From the NCBI GenBank assembly GCA_018821785.1, contig JAHJLI010000262.1, positions 1 to 39,397 of the forward strand: DNA of 39,397 nucleotides, written 5' to 3'. Shown piece after piece: positions 1-7,234 of this stretch. The notes under the pieces were generated by a model. It ran no database searches and was not told the DNA's origin. It worked only from the letters and a program-made list of their open reading frames with translations. Source of the DNA: Pseudomonadota bacterium. Its GTDB lineage: Bacteria; Desulfobacterota; Desulfobulbia; Desulfobulbales; Desulfocapsaceae. The translations under genes and the position numbers were made by a program. Position 1 is the stretch's first letter. Each line of letters opens with the position of its first letter.

Positions 1-918
1 CTTTTTCCACAGCTTCCAGGAACCGGATTCTGAAATTCCTTTCAATTGAGCCGGGGTATCCCAAGACCCATTGTCTGTACTGTCGGTTATTGAACCGTTG
101 GTAAAAAATACAAAATCATTTTTGCCAAGGACTATTTCACTCTTGTCTTTGAAGTGCAGCGCGGTTGCAGTTTTCTTTTCCTCTGAAATGTCAAAATCAA
201 TATCGACAACTTCCTTATCCATACTGAATGTGACACCTTTTTCTTCGAGATATCTTTTCATGGGTCTAATAACAGAATCATATTGATTGTACTTGGTACG
301 CATGACTCCGCCTAACTTATGAAGGCCAGCAACAAGATGAATAAAACGTTTCATATATCGTCTCATTTCGGCCAGACTGCTCCATTTTTGGAATGCAAAC
401 ATTGTTGACCAAATAAACCAGAACTTCGTCTCAAAGAAACTTTCGTCAAACCAGTCTTCGATTCGTTTATTTCCCAAAGAACTTTCAGAAACGAAGGTGA
501 GTTTTAAAAAATCTGCCTGTTGAGAGAGTGATAATTCATATGATGATACGTCTAATTTTTCACCCTCCTTCAGAAGCCTTGCCTGGGCATTTGAAACAAA
601 TCGTTCATTAAATTCATATGATTCATCACGCACTGAGATGTTTGGGTCTTCCAATGAAGGTAAGTGCGAAAGTAATTCCCAATAACATTCATAATGCATT
701 TCATGCATTCTTCCTCCTCTTACAACAAAACCTTCTTCTTTATTACCAGCTCCATCACAGGCTCCACCCGAGATTTTGTCTTTTTCAAAAATATGGATGT
801 TCTTTCCTGGTACTCTGGCATCTTTTTCCAAATATACAGCGCTTGCAAGAGAGGCAATCCCACTACCAATTAAATACACGTTTGCATCTTTGGGATTTTG
901 ATTCTTTTTTGTGTTCAT
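1..918 (-). CDS. ohyA: Oleate hydratase (MCRA family), 5' part, runs off the window
   Basis: Translating the minus strand from ATG 916-918 gives 306 open codons that leave the window at base 1, so only the N-terminal half is present. The FAD-binding glycine motif GSGIASLASAVYL lies at residues 18-30, and the family motif RGGRMHEMHYEC at 67-78 carries the conserved acidic residues. Further on come the typical 'TMFAFQKWSSLAEMRRYM' block and a conserved YNQYDSV. Oleate hydratases are FAD-containing enzymes that add water to the cis-9 double bond of unsaturated fatty acids, giving 10-hydroxy acids, at the inner face of the membrane. An AGGAG sits 6 bases before the ATG. It is the first of three family members in the window. 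I see no sigma-54/enhancer pair upstream of this copy, unlike the other two. The family call is firm; the exact substrate is not visible. Confidence 0.9.
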   Translation of the reverse strand, partial: MNTKKNQNPKDANVYLIGSGIASLASAVYLEKDARVPGKNIHIFEKDKISGGACDGAGNKEEGFVVRGGRMHEMHYECYWELLSHLPSLEDPNISVRDESYEFNERFVSNAQARLLKEGEKLDVSSYELSLSQQADFLKLTFVSESSLGNKRIEDWFDESFFETKFWFIWSTMFAFQKWSSLAEMRRYMKRFIHLVAGLHKLGGVMRTKYNQYDSVIRPMKRYLEEKGVTFSMDKEVVDIDFDISEEKKTATALHFKDKSEIVLGKNDFVFFTNGSITDSTDNGSWDTPAQLKGISESGSWKLWKK

Positions 919-1178
919 AAATACTCCTTTTGTTTGTCCGTATGCTGATAAGCGGACATTAGATTCAGCGTCACTTAGCTGTTTTTTTTGGTATTGAGTT
1001 TAAAACATTTTGACAAATGAAGAGCAATCAAGCTGGAACATAGCATTCAAGATGTTTCGACAAAAAATCTTTAACAGGACATCTTAAAGTGAACCGCATA
1101 TATTGCTGCGGCAAAAACCCGCCAGTGGCGTTGTAAATAATTTGTTAGATCTTTGGCATAATGGCCACTTACTGAGAA

Positions 1179-1712
1179 TTAAAACGTGTAAGATAATGCC
1201 AGCTGATGCATATTCAATCCGGCATTATAGTCATAGATTCCGGCGTTTGATTGGTGGAAATAGAAATACCCAAAGTTCCAGTGCTGCCCCAGCATGAATT
1301 GAAGGCCAATCTTTGAATCAAACAGCATCGCCCCACCCAGATTGTGGTTTGTAAATTTGGTGTTTCCTATCATAAAACCGGCTCCGAATCCAAAAATAAA
1401 ACTGACGTTCCGGTTGGGGCTGAAAATCAGTTGGGGCATGACTGAAATTCTGGCAGGTTCATCATTCGTGCTCTGGGCCTCAGTGATCATTGCCATGCCA
1501 ACCTCAACGGCAGACAGTATCTTGAAGTCGTGATCGAACTCCCATTTGAATGGCAATGGCTCTCGTACATAAACCTCATATTGTTCTATATTGCTGTTAT
1601 CACGAAATTCTTTACCGTACCCAAACCCTAATTCCGTCGACATCACAAGGGAGGGCGATGTAATATACAAATAGATTATGCAATTTAAAAAGATAATCTT
1701 TATCGCCTTCAT
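1179..1712 (-). CDS. PagL-like lipid A deacylase / acyloxyacyl hydrolase family outer-membrane protein
   Basis: A 177-residue exported beta-barrel-type protein. An N-terminal hydrophobic segment (about residues 5-24) acts as signal peptide. Alternating aromatic and polar strands follow, and the protein ends in LALSYTF, with the terminal Phe usual for outer-membrane barrels. The motif FHQSNAGI near residue 153 matches the PagL active-site His-x-Ser-Asn. PagL enzymes remove the 3-O acyl chain of lipid A in the outer membrane. The position equivalent to the PagL catalytic Glu (14 residues after the His) is Asn here, so activity or the identity of the third catalytic residue is uncertain. The gene is preceded by a strong sigma-54 promoter (1825-1840) and a tandem enhancer site (1941-1971), and is probably transcribed alone. 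Confidence 0.75.
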   Translation of the reverse strand: MKAIKIIFLNCIIYLYITSPSLVMSTELGFGYGKEFRDNSNIEQYEVYVREPLPFKWEFDHDFKILSAVEVGMAMITEAQSTNDEPARISVMPQLIFSPNRNVSFIFGFGAGFMIGNTKFTNHNLGGAMLFDSKIGLQFMLGQHWNFGYFYFHQSNAGIYDYNAGLNMHQLALSYTF

Positions 1713-1824
1713 ATCTCTTGTTGGTCACATTTTTAGGTGGAATTTTGTAGATGATTCCGCTTGTTGGAACCATCTATATAACATAGAGGAAATGATTTAT
1801 TTTCGAAGCTACTCTCCTTTACTA

Positions 1825-1840
1825 AAGCAATCATTGTACC
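1825..1840 (-). promoter_or_regulatory. Sigma-54 promoter of the PagL-like gene
   Basis: Minus-strand TGGTACAATGATTGCT has the invariant GG, ten bases, then GC of a -24/-12 element. It lies 113 bases before the ATG and its GG is 102 bases from the tandem palindrome at 1941-1971. Confidence 0.8.
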
Positions 1841-1940
1841 AATTTTGAATTTTAAATATCACATCAGGCAGCATTCTGATTTATATTGATATATGGCAAA
1901 ATTGAATTGTGTTGGAGGCAGTTAATCGCCAAACAATATT

Positions 1941-1971
1941 GGTTGTATTTAACCAATGATCATATGTGGCC
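1941..1971. promoter_or_regulatory. Tandem 14-bp palindromes: enhancer (UAS) of the sigma-54 regulon, copy 1
   Basis: GGTTGTATTTAACC (1941-1954) and GATCATATGTGGCC (1958-1971) are separated by 3 bases. Both match the consensus GGTYANATATGACC found eight more times in the window. The site points to the PagL-like gene. A weaker GG-N10-GC element at 2056-2071 on the plus strand (GG 86 bases away) could be a divergent promoter, but no convincing gene follows it. Confidence 0.8.
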
Positions 1972-2124
1972 ATAGATTAACTATGATTTTTTTATATCTT
2001 GACCACTATAATGCTGATTGAGTAGCAAATTTTTGAGAGGAGTGAAAAATATTGTTGGCAAAATATAGGCTGATATAAAAATATGGATCTTGCTGTGATC
2101 ACAAAAAGAGAAAAATCAGTGGCT

Positions 2125-2243
2125 ATGTACGGTTTTGTTCGAGCATTGAAGATCATTGGCGAAACAGTTGTCAATGGTCAGAATGCTAAAGGATACAAGA
2201 TGTCATGGAACGGCTATACGTTGCATCTGAATACAAACGATAT
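2125..2243 (+). pseudogene. Possible transposase scrap
   Basis: The plus-strand frame reads GYKMSWNGYTLHLNTND. This resembles the 'KxxWxGYKLHLDVxDxGIP' region of IS5/IS1182-type DDE transposases. Nothing upstream or downstream in this frame extends the similarity, and the right end meets the ric/scdA remnant near 2240. No terminal inverted repeats were seen. The identity rests on one short motif. Confidence 0.35.
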
Positions 2244-2347
2244 CGGTTTTCCTCCACAGCAGAAGTCTATCCCGTGATCCTCAAAGACCTGGCGATCCGA
2301 AAGTCCTTAGCGACGATTTCGCCGATTGTTCTTTTTGACTCGTTCAT
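2235..2347 (-). pseudogene. Remnant of ric/scdA/ytfE (iron-sulfur cluster repair protein), frameshifted and truncated
   Basis: A ribosome site GAGGTGA precedes ATG 2345-2347, which starts a peptide beginning MNESKRTIGEIVAKDFRIA. Its frame then breaks near 2290. In the neighbouring frame the sequence continues as VFEDHGIDFCCGGKP. Joined, these are the N-terminal ScdA domain (DUF542) of the di-iron Ric/ScdA/YtfE proteins, including the diagnostic GIDFCCGG. The hemerythrin-like domain is absent. Homology stops near 2240, where the plus-strand transposase-like scrap begins. Ric proteins repair iron-sulfur clusters after nitric-oxide or oxidative damage, so this copy has lost that function. Confidence 0.75.
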
Positions 2348-2472
2348 TATCTTCACCTCATTCCCCCTGGCTTTTACCGTCTCGATTCTTTGGTCGGGTA
2401 GTTTTGCACTCTCTTTAGATGCAATAAGCCAGGAGGTTTACGATTAAATAGTCTCTGAGCTTCTCTCAAACA

Positions 2473-3042
2473 TCATATAGCTTCATAGGAAAATTTCTGT
2501 CCTCCGAGTGAAAGCTCATACATGAGCCCGCCCATCGAATGCACGAAGGTAATCGTTCCTTTGAAATACTTGGGATTGGCTTGAACATCAGACTTTGGCC
2601 CGGCACTTGCGCCGGCACTGACACCCGTGGTTCCGCCCTGTACTTCGGCTCCCACCGTTACAGCGATTGCCTGAGCAGTAGCGTCGAACTCAAAGTTGCC
2701 GCTGATGAATTCATCGTAAGCGCTTTTGTCCTTAAAAAAGATTATCTCACTGAACGCCTTACCGCCAGCCTGGAAGCCTATTGAGCCCTCAATAACCGAT
2801 GATTTTCCGGTTGCCTTGCCACCGCGATAAACCTGTCCAACCCCGTAGGAGCCACCGACTACAAAGCCAGCCTTGCCAATAGTTGGAAAGACGGCATAAC
2901 CGTAGGCGGTCTTGAAGTATTCTGCAGGGATGGGTGAATCTCGAAACACATTTATGGTGCTCGAATAGTCCTCAGCTGCAGCAGCGAAGGTCGAAATACC
3001 GAAAACTAAAGCGGCGATGACTAATAATGCTAATTTTTTCAT
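2473..3042 (-). CDS. Exported YSC84/SYLF-domain lipid-binding protein
   Basis: A 189-residue protein with a clear signal peptide (residues 1-22, ending in AAAAE). The SYLF domain covers almost all of the mature part: 'AYGYAVFPTIGKAGFVVGGS' near 46-65, a glycine-rich SIGFQAGG segment, and a C-terminal stretch near 160-185. SYLF/YSC84 domains bind phosphoinositides in eukaryotes; bacterial members are periplasmic or outer-membrane associated with no settled role. An AGGAG lies 7 bases before the ATG. The gene follows two other small genes on the same strand (lipoprotein, DUF302) but with a 217-base gap, so cotranscription is only possible. No sigma-54 site was found directly upstream. Confidence 0.88.
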   Translation of the reverse strand: MKKLALLVIAALVFGISTFAAAAEDYSSTINVFRDSPIPAEYFKTAYGYAVFPTIGKAGFVVGGSYGVGQVYRGGKATGKSSVIEGSIGFQAGGKAFSEIIFFKDKSAYDEFISGNFEFDATAQAIAVTVGAEVQGGTTGVSAGASAGPKSDVQANPKYFKGTITFVHSMGGLMYELSLGGQKFSYEAI

Positions 3043-3259
3043 TCATGCACTCCTTTTTAATGTTATGTGTTTTTATCAAAAGATGATTCCGATTATTTGC
3101 ACCTTATCTGTTCAGCATAGAAGCCCTCCATTCTTCTAGAGTTAGTATCTTTCCTAAACTTTTGCATACCTGTTGTTGTTTCCAGAAAGGATCAATGAAA
3201 AACAACGGAGCAATGTCGCACATCACCTTGACTACTTATGAATTCATAGGCCCGGCCAA

Positions 3260-3649
3260 TTATCCTCCTGTCGCTTGCTTCATGATTGCAATAATGGAGT
3301 CTTCAACTTCCTGGTCCGCCTTGGGCAGTTGCGGAGCATCAAACATCGCAGCCAAAAGTGCGGTAGGCCTTAAGGTCGCCAAGACCGTCCTATCATCTTC
3401 CGTGTAGACAAATATCCGGCAGGGAAGCACAGTAAAGATGCTGACGTTCTGTTCAGAAGCCTTTCCATCCTGCTGGATCTGACCAACCTCGAAGACCATA
3501 CATTGACGAACGAACTCCACTCCATGTTTTGTCATCAGTTCTTGAATGTCGTGAACCTGAACGATGTTGAAACGATGGTTTGGTACGGCAAGCGTCAAGG
3601 CAACCACAACTTCGGGAACAGTCTTGACGGTTGAAAATTTGATCAGCAT
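3260..3649 (-). CDS. DUF302 family protein (copy 1)
   Basis: 129 residues starting at MLIKFSTVKTVPEVV. The longer in-frame start at 3736 is rejected because AAAAGGAGAAAC stands directly before ATG 3649. DUF302 proteins are small alpha/beta proteins of unknown function, often near envelope or sulfur genes. Here the typical elements are an N-terminal beta strand, 'FNIVQVHDIQELM', 'FEVGQ', a central 'LPCRIFVYTEDDRTVLATLRP' region and a C-terminal helix. No signal peptide is visible. A second copy lies at 4338-4724, and the two are clearly paralogous along their length. The lipoprotein gene ends 97 bases upstream, so both probably share the sigma-54 promoter at 4144-4159. Confidence 0.85.
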   Translation of the reverse strand: MLIKFSTVKTVPEVVVALTLAVPNHRFNIVQVHDIQELMTKHGVEFVRQCMVFEVGQIQQDGKASEQNVSIFTVLPCRIFVYTEDDRTVLATLRPTALLAAMFDAPQLPKADQEVEDSIIAIMKQATGG

Positions 3650-3745
3650 GTTTCTCCTTTTATGTTTGAGATTCTTTTCTTTTTTGGGTTTGCTAGTAAC
3701 AATCAATGAGCTTTTGCAAGTTGCGGAAGATACCAATGACCTGAA

Positions 3746-3961
3746 CTACTGTGCTCGATAATCATTTCCTGAATCCCTGTAGAAATATTGACTCCCACTC
3801 CTATCATGTCCGTCACCTTTACCATGTCTCTCTCCCCTGTCGTGTCTCTCACCCCTATCAGGCCGTTCACCTCTGTGACGATCGGGAAAATCGAGATAAC
3901 ATCCGCTAAGAGAAACAAGAACAATTATTGACAATAACCCCAATACACTGGTTTTTTTCAT
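3746..3961 (-). CDS. Small lipoprotein with charged RGER/HDRG repeats
   Basis: 71 residues from ATG 3959-3961. A lipoprotein signal (MKKTSVLGLLSIIVLVSLSGC) ends in the lipobox LSGC, so Cys21 would be lipidated. The mature part holds three to four imperfect repeats of the type RGERxD/H (residues about 27-50), very rich in Arg, His, Asp and Gly, then an aromatic tail with QYFYRDSG. The upstream in-frame ATG at 4042 is not used in this call because the signal peptide begins at 3961. It is the first gene after the sigma-54 promoter 4144-4159. A His/Asp-rich, unstructured, membrane-anchored peptide could bind metals or polyanions, but no function is known. Confidence 0.65.
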   Translation of the reverse strand: MKKTSVLGLLSIIVLVSLSGCYLDFPDRHRGERPDRGERHDRGERHGKGDGHDRSGSQYFYRDSGNDYRAQ

Positions 3962-4143
3962 TTTTATATCAAAGACTCCAATACCGTGGCAGGTATGTGC
4001 TTTTGCCGAATCGGCGCCAATCTTTGCTTTATAAACTCCCAAGAAGTCCTCACCAGGCGGACAATTTCAAACAGCCGTGGTGAAAATGGCGGCCAGAAAT
4101 CATCCAGCGAGAAGAATTGTGTTACGGTTATAACCTGAGATGC

Positions 4144-4159
4144 TTCAAATATTGTGCCA
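4144..4159 (-). promoter_or_regulatory. Sigma-54 promoter before the lipoprotein/DUF302 genes
   Basis: Minus-strand TGGCACAATATTTGAA has a perfect -24 half (TGGCAC) and a TTG -12 half with GA in place of GC. Its GG is 100 bases from the enhancer pair at 4258-4288. The leader to the lipoprotein ATG is about 170 bases. Confidence 0.7.
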
Positions 4160-4251
4160 GCTCTAAATATTCCATTAGTTACCAGCTATCATACTGTTTT
4201 TATGTGTTATATGTAAAAACAGACACGTGCCGATGTGCTCAAAAAACACCT

Positions 4252-4294
4252 GGAGATGGTCAAATATGCTCGGTGGGCATATTTGACCATCTCC
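4252..4294. promoter_or_regulatory. Enhancer pair, copy 2, inside a perfect 18-bp inverted repeat
   Basis: GGTCAAATATGCTC (4258-4271) and GGGCATATTTGACC (4275-4288) show the 17-bp offset of the other copies. In addition the whole element is a perfect 18-bp inverted repeat (4252-4269 and 4277-4294) around a 7-base centre. It lies between the end of DUF302 copy 2 and the sigma-54 promoter at 4144-4159. As RNA it would form a strong hairpin and could also end transcription of the phosphoketolase operon, but no T-run follows. Confidence 0.8.
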
Positions 4295-4337
4295 CCACCA
4301 TGGGGATGTCGACTTTGTCGGGTTTAAAACAGTCCAA

Positions 4338-4724
4338 TCAGCCCGAGGTCGCTTGCTTCATGATTTTGACGATAGTGTCTTCCACTTCCCGAGCCGAACC
4401 TGCCAACTGAGGAGTATCGAACATCGCCAGCAGTGTGGTTGGTTTTAAGGTTGCCAAAACGGTTTTGCCGTCCTCCTGGTAAATGGAGATTCGACATGGC
4501 AACGCAGTAGAGATGCTCATGTTCTGTTCGAGAACTTTCTTCGCCTGTTGCGGCTGACAGACTTCAAAGACCAAACATTCACGGGTAAACTCTACACCCT
4601 TTTTGATCATGCTCTCTTTGAGGTTATGAACCTGCATGACGCCAAAATGGTTGGCTGGAACAGCAAGCTGCAAGGCAGCCGCAACTTCAGTTACGGTTTT
4701 GTCGGTGGAGAATTTTATCAACAT
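4338..4724 (-). CDS. DUF302 family protein (copy 2)
   Basis: 128 residues beginning MLIKFSTDKTVTEVA. A GAGGG ribosome site lies 7-8 bases before ATG 4722-4724, so the upstream ATG at 4766 is not chosen. It is closely similar to copy 1 at 3260-3649 over its full length, sharing the start MLIKFST, the LPCRI centre and the KIMKQAT C-terminus. It follows the phosphoketolase gene by 102 bases on the same strand and may be the last gene of that operon. Function is unknown; no signal peptide or membrane segment is seen. Confidence 0.85.
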   Translation of the reverse strand: MLIKFSTDKTVTEVAAALQLAVPANHFGVMQVHNLKESMIKKGVEFTRECLVFEVCQPQQAKKVLEQNMSISTALPCRISIYQEDGKTVLATLKPTTLLAMFDTPQLAGSAREVEDTIVKIMKQATSG

Positions 4725-4826
4725 GATTTTCCCTCTTATGGTTGAGATTGTATACCTTTGCGCCAAGCGGTTATCTGTTGGCGTGGGATATCACCTTCTT
4801 TCCAATGGTTATCCTCTTAGTCCCTC

Positions 4827-7184
4827 TTACCATTTCCAGTTCAGTATCTCCGGCATGTCCTTACCGTATTTGTAAATATACAGTTTGTGGAGGATGAGCT
4901 TGTCCTTTATTGTCCTTTTCAGCGTGTCGCCATCTTTGCCCAACTGTGGCAGCCGATGGAGCACATCCAGCACCAGGTGAAAGCGGTCCAGATCGTTTAA
5001 GACCGTCATATCGAAAGTCGTGGTAATGGTTCCTTCTTCCTTATAGCCTCGCACATGCATATTGTCGTGGTTGGTCCTGCGATAGGTTAACCGATGAATC
5101 AGCCAAGGGTAGCCATGAAAGGCAAAGACGATTGGTTTATTTTGGGTGAAAAGCGCATCGAAGTCCTCATCACTCAACCCGTGCGGATGTTCGCTTGGCG
5201 GCTGCAGCTTCATCAAGTCGACAACATTGATCACCCGGATTTTCAAATCAGGCAGAGCTTCGCGGAGAATGGATACAGCGGCAAGAGTCTCGAGCGTCGG
5301 CACATCGCCGCAACAGGCCATCACCACGTCCGGCTCCATCCCCTGGTCGTTGCTAGCCCAGTGCCATACGCCGATTCCCTGGCGGCAATGGGCAACCGCT
5401 GCGCCCATGCTCAACCATTGCGGCGCCTGGTACTTACCGGCGATGACAACATTGACATAATCCCGGCTCCGCAGGCAATGATCCCAGACCGACAGCAGGC
5501 AGTTAGCATCGGGTGGCAGGTAAACACGAACAATTGACGCCTTTTTATTGACAACGTGATCAATGAAGCCGGGGTCTTGATGGGTAAAGCCGTTATGGGC
5601 CTGTTGCCAAACGTGGGAGGCAAGCAGGTAATTGAGCGAGGCGATTTTCCGGCGCCACAGCAATTCTGCGGTGATTTTCAGCCACTTGGCGTGCTGATTG
5701 AACATTGAATCGATGATATGAATAAAGGCCTCGTAGCTGGTAAGCAGCCCGTGTCGACCGGTGAGCAGATACCCCTCAAGCCAGCCTTCGCATTGATGTT
5801 CGGAGAGCATCTCCATTACCCTGCCATCCGTTGCCAGAAACTCATCATTCTCTTCTGTCCTGGCCTGCCACTGTCGGTTGGTGACCTCAAACACTGCGTT
5901 CAAACGGTTGGAGAGGGTTTCGTCGGGGCCAAAGATGCGGAAATTTCGCGCTTCCTGGTTGAGCTTGATGACCTCACGAAGAAATTCCCCCAGCACGTGG
6001 GTATCAGCGGCCTGGACTGATCCCGGTGTAGGTATCTCTACCGCGAAACTCTGAAAGTCGGGCATAGTCAGATCGCGCAGCAAAACACCACCATTGGCGT
6101 GCGGATTGGCGCCCATCCGCCGATCGCCCTGTGGTGCCAGCTCGGCCAGTTCCGCTATCAGCCGGCCATTTTCATCGAACAATTCTTCCGGCCTGTAGCT
6201 CTTCATCCAATCTTCCAGCAGCCGCAGATGCTTGGGATGCGCCGCATCCGCTAGAAGCGGCACCTGGTGCGCGCGGAAAGTACCCTCTATTTGCCGGCCA
6301 TCGACTACTTTCGGGCCGGTCCAGCCCTTGGGTGAATTGAGAACGATCATCGGCCAGCGCGGCCGGGAGGCATCGTCATTCTCCCTGGCATTGGTTTGAA
6401 TCTGCCTGATATCGACAATTGCCTGCTCCAGCACCGCTGCCATGAGCTGATGCATTTTTTCCGGTTCATCGCCTTCAACAAAGTAGGGAATCCAACCGTA
6501 ACCGCGCAGCAACTGGTCCAATTCTTCATGGGTGATGCGCGCCAGCACGGTTGGGTTGGCTATTTTATAGCCATTGAGATGCAGGATAGGCAGCACCGCA
6601 CCATCGGTAATCGGATTCAAAAATTTATTGGAGTGCCATGCCGTAGCTAAAGGGCCGGTCTCCGCCTCACCGTCACCGATGACGCAGGCAACGATCAGAT
6701 CCGGATTGTCGAACACGGCGCCGAAGGCATGGCTCAGCGAATATCCGAGCTCGCCCCCCTCATGAATTGATCCCGGGCACTCGGGTGAGACATGGCTGGG
6801 AATGCCGCCGGGGAAAGAGAACTGGGTGAAGAGTTTTTTCAGACCGTCCTCGTCCCGACTGATATCCGGGTAAATCTCGCTGTAGGTACCTTCAAGATAT
6901 GTGTTTGCGACCAACGCCGGACCGCCATGGCCTGGGCCAGAAATATAAATCATATCAAGATCATACTTGGTGATTACCCGATTCAGGTGCACATAGATAA
7001 AATTCTGGCCCGGGGTCGTGCCCCAGTGGCCGAGAAGTGTCGGCTTCACGTGTTCGAGCTGCAATGGTTCCCGCAGCAACGGATTGTCGTAAAGGTACAT
7101 CTGGCCGATCGCCAAATAATTGGCGGCACGCCAGTAGGCATCCATCTTGCCGAGTTGTTCCAGGGAAAGGGCTTCTGTCTGCAT
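4827..7184 (-). CDS. xfp: Xylulose-5-phosphate / fructose-6-phosphate phosphoketolase
   Basis: 785 residues, close to the usual 790-820. The enzyme uses thiamine diphosphate to split xylulose-5-P (or fructose-6-P) with phosphate into acetyl-phosphate and an aldose phosphate. Visible family motifs are [10 protein letters not shown] (50-59), GPGHGG (83-88), [17 protein letters not shown] (about 123-139) and the diphosphate-binding GDGEAETG (170-177). The C-terminal half has the expected length. The start at 7184 is chosen because AGAAGGAGAA lies just before it; an in-frame ATG at 7229 would overlap the end of glgP upstream and lacks a ribosome site. It lies 50 bases after glgP in the same operon, which suggests that glucose-1-P released from glycogen feeds this shunt and gives acetyl-phosphate. 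Confidence 0.95.
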   Translation of the reverse strand: MQTEALSLEQLGKMDAYWRAANYLAIGQMYLYDNPLLREPLQLEHVKPTLLGHWGTTPGQNFIYVHLNRVITKYDLDMIYISGPGHGGPALVANTYLEGTYSEIYPDISRDEDGLKKLFTQFSFPGGIPSHVSPECPGSIHEGGELGYSLSHAFGAVFDNPDLIVACVIGDGEAETGPLATAWHSNKFLNPITDGAVLPILHLNGYKIANPTVLARITHEELDQLLRGYGWIPYFVEGDEPEKMHQLMAAVLEQAIVDIRQIQTNARENDDASRPRWPMIVLNSPKGWTGPKVVDGRQIEGTFRAHQVPLLADAAHPKHLRLLEDWMKSYRPEELFDENGRLIAELAELAPQGDRRMGANPHANGGVLLRDLTMPDFQSFAVEIPTPGSVQAADTHVLGEFLREVIKLNQEARNFRIFGPDETLSNRLNAVFEVTNRQWQARTEENDEFLATDGRVMEMLSEHQCEGWLEGYLLTGRHGLLTSYEAFIHIIDSMFNQHAKWLKITAELLWRRKIASLNYLLASHVWQQAHNGFTHQDPGFIDHVVNKKASIVRVYLPPDANCLLSVWDHCLRSRDYVNVVIAGKYQAPQWLSMGAAVAHCRQGIGVWHWASNDQGMEPDVVMACCGDVPTLETLAAVSILREALPDLKIRVINVVDLMKLQPPSEHPHGLSDEDFDALFTQNKPIVFAFHGYPWLIHRLTYRRTNHDNMHVRGYKEEGTITTTFDMTVLNDLDRFHLVLDVLHRLPQLGKDGDTLKRTIKDKLILHKLYIYKYGKDMPEILNWKW

Positions 7185-7234
7185 GGTTCTTTTCTCCTTC
7201 TCTTTGTTTGCTTGCTTTTGACCTGACATGCTCT

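Noticed and set aside
1094-1111. CCGCA/TGCGG hairpin after the PagL-like gene as a terminator
   Set aside because: The stem is only 5 bp and no T-run follows on the minus strand, so it does not support a call.
2083-2277. 64-codon open frame on the plus strand as an intact small gene
   Set aside because: Its end is antisense to the ric/scdA remnant and its middle resembles a transposase fragment. No ribosome site precedes the ATG.
4043-4140. Open minus-strand frame with DDFWPPFSPRLFEIV that looks partly coding
   Set aside because: It has no start codon or ribosome site, begins inside the sigma-54 promoter and matches no family I know. It could be a gene scrap, but the evidence is too thin to annotate.
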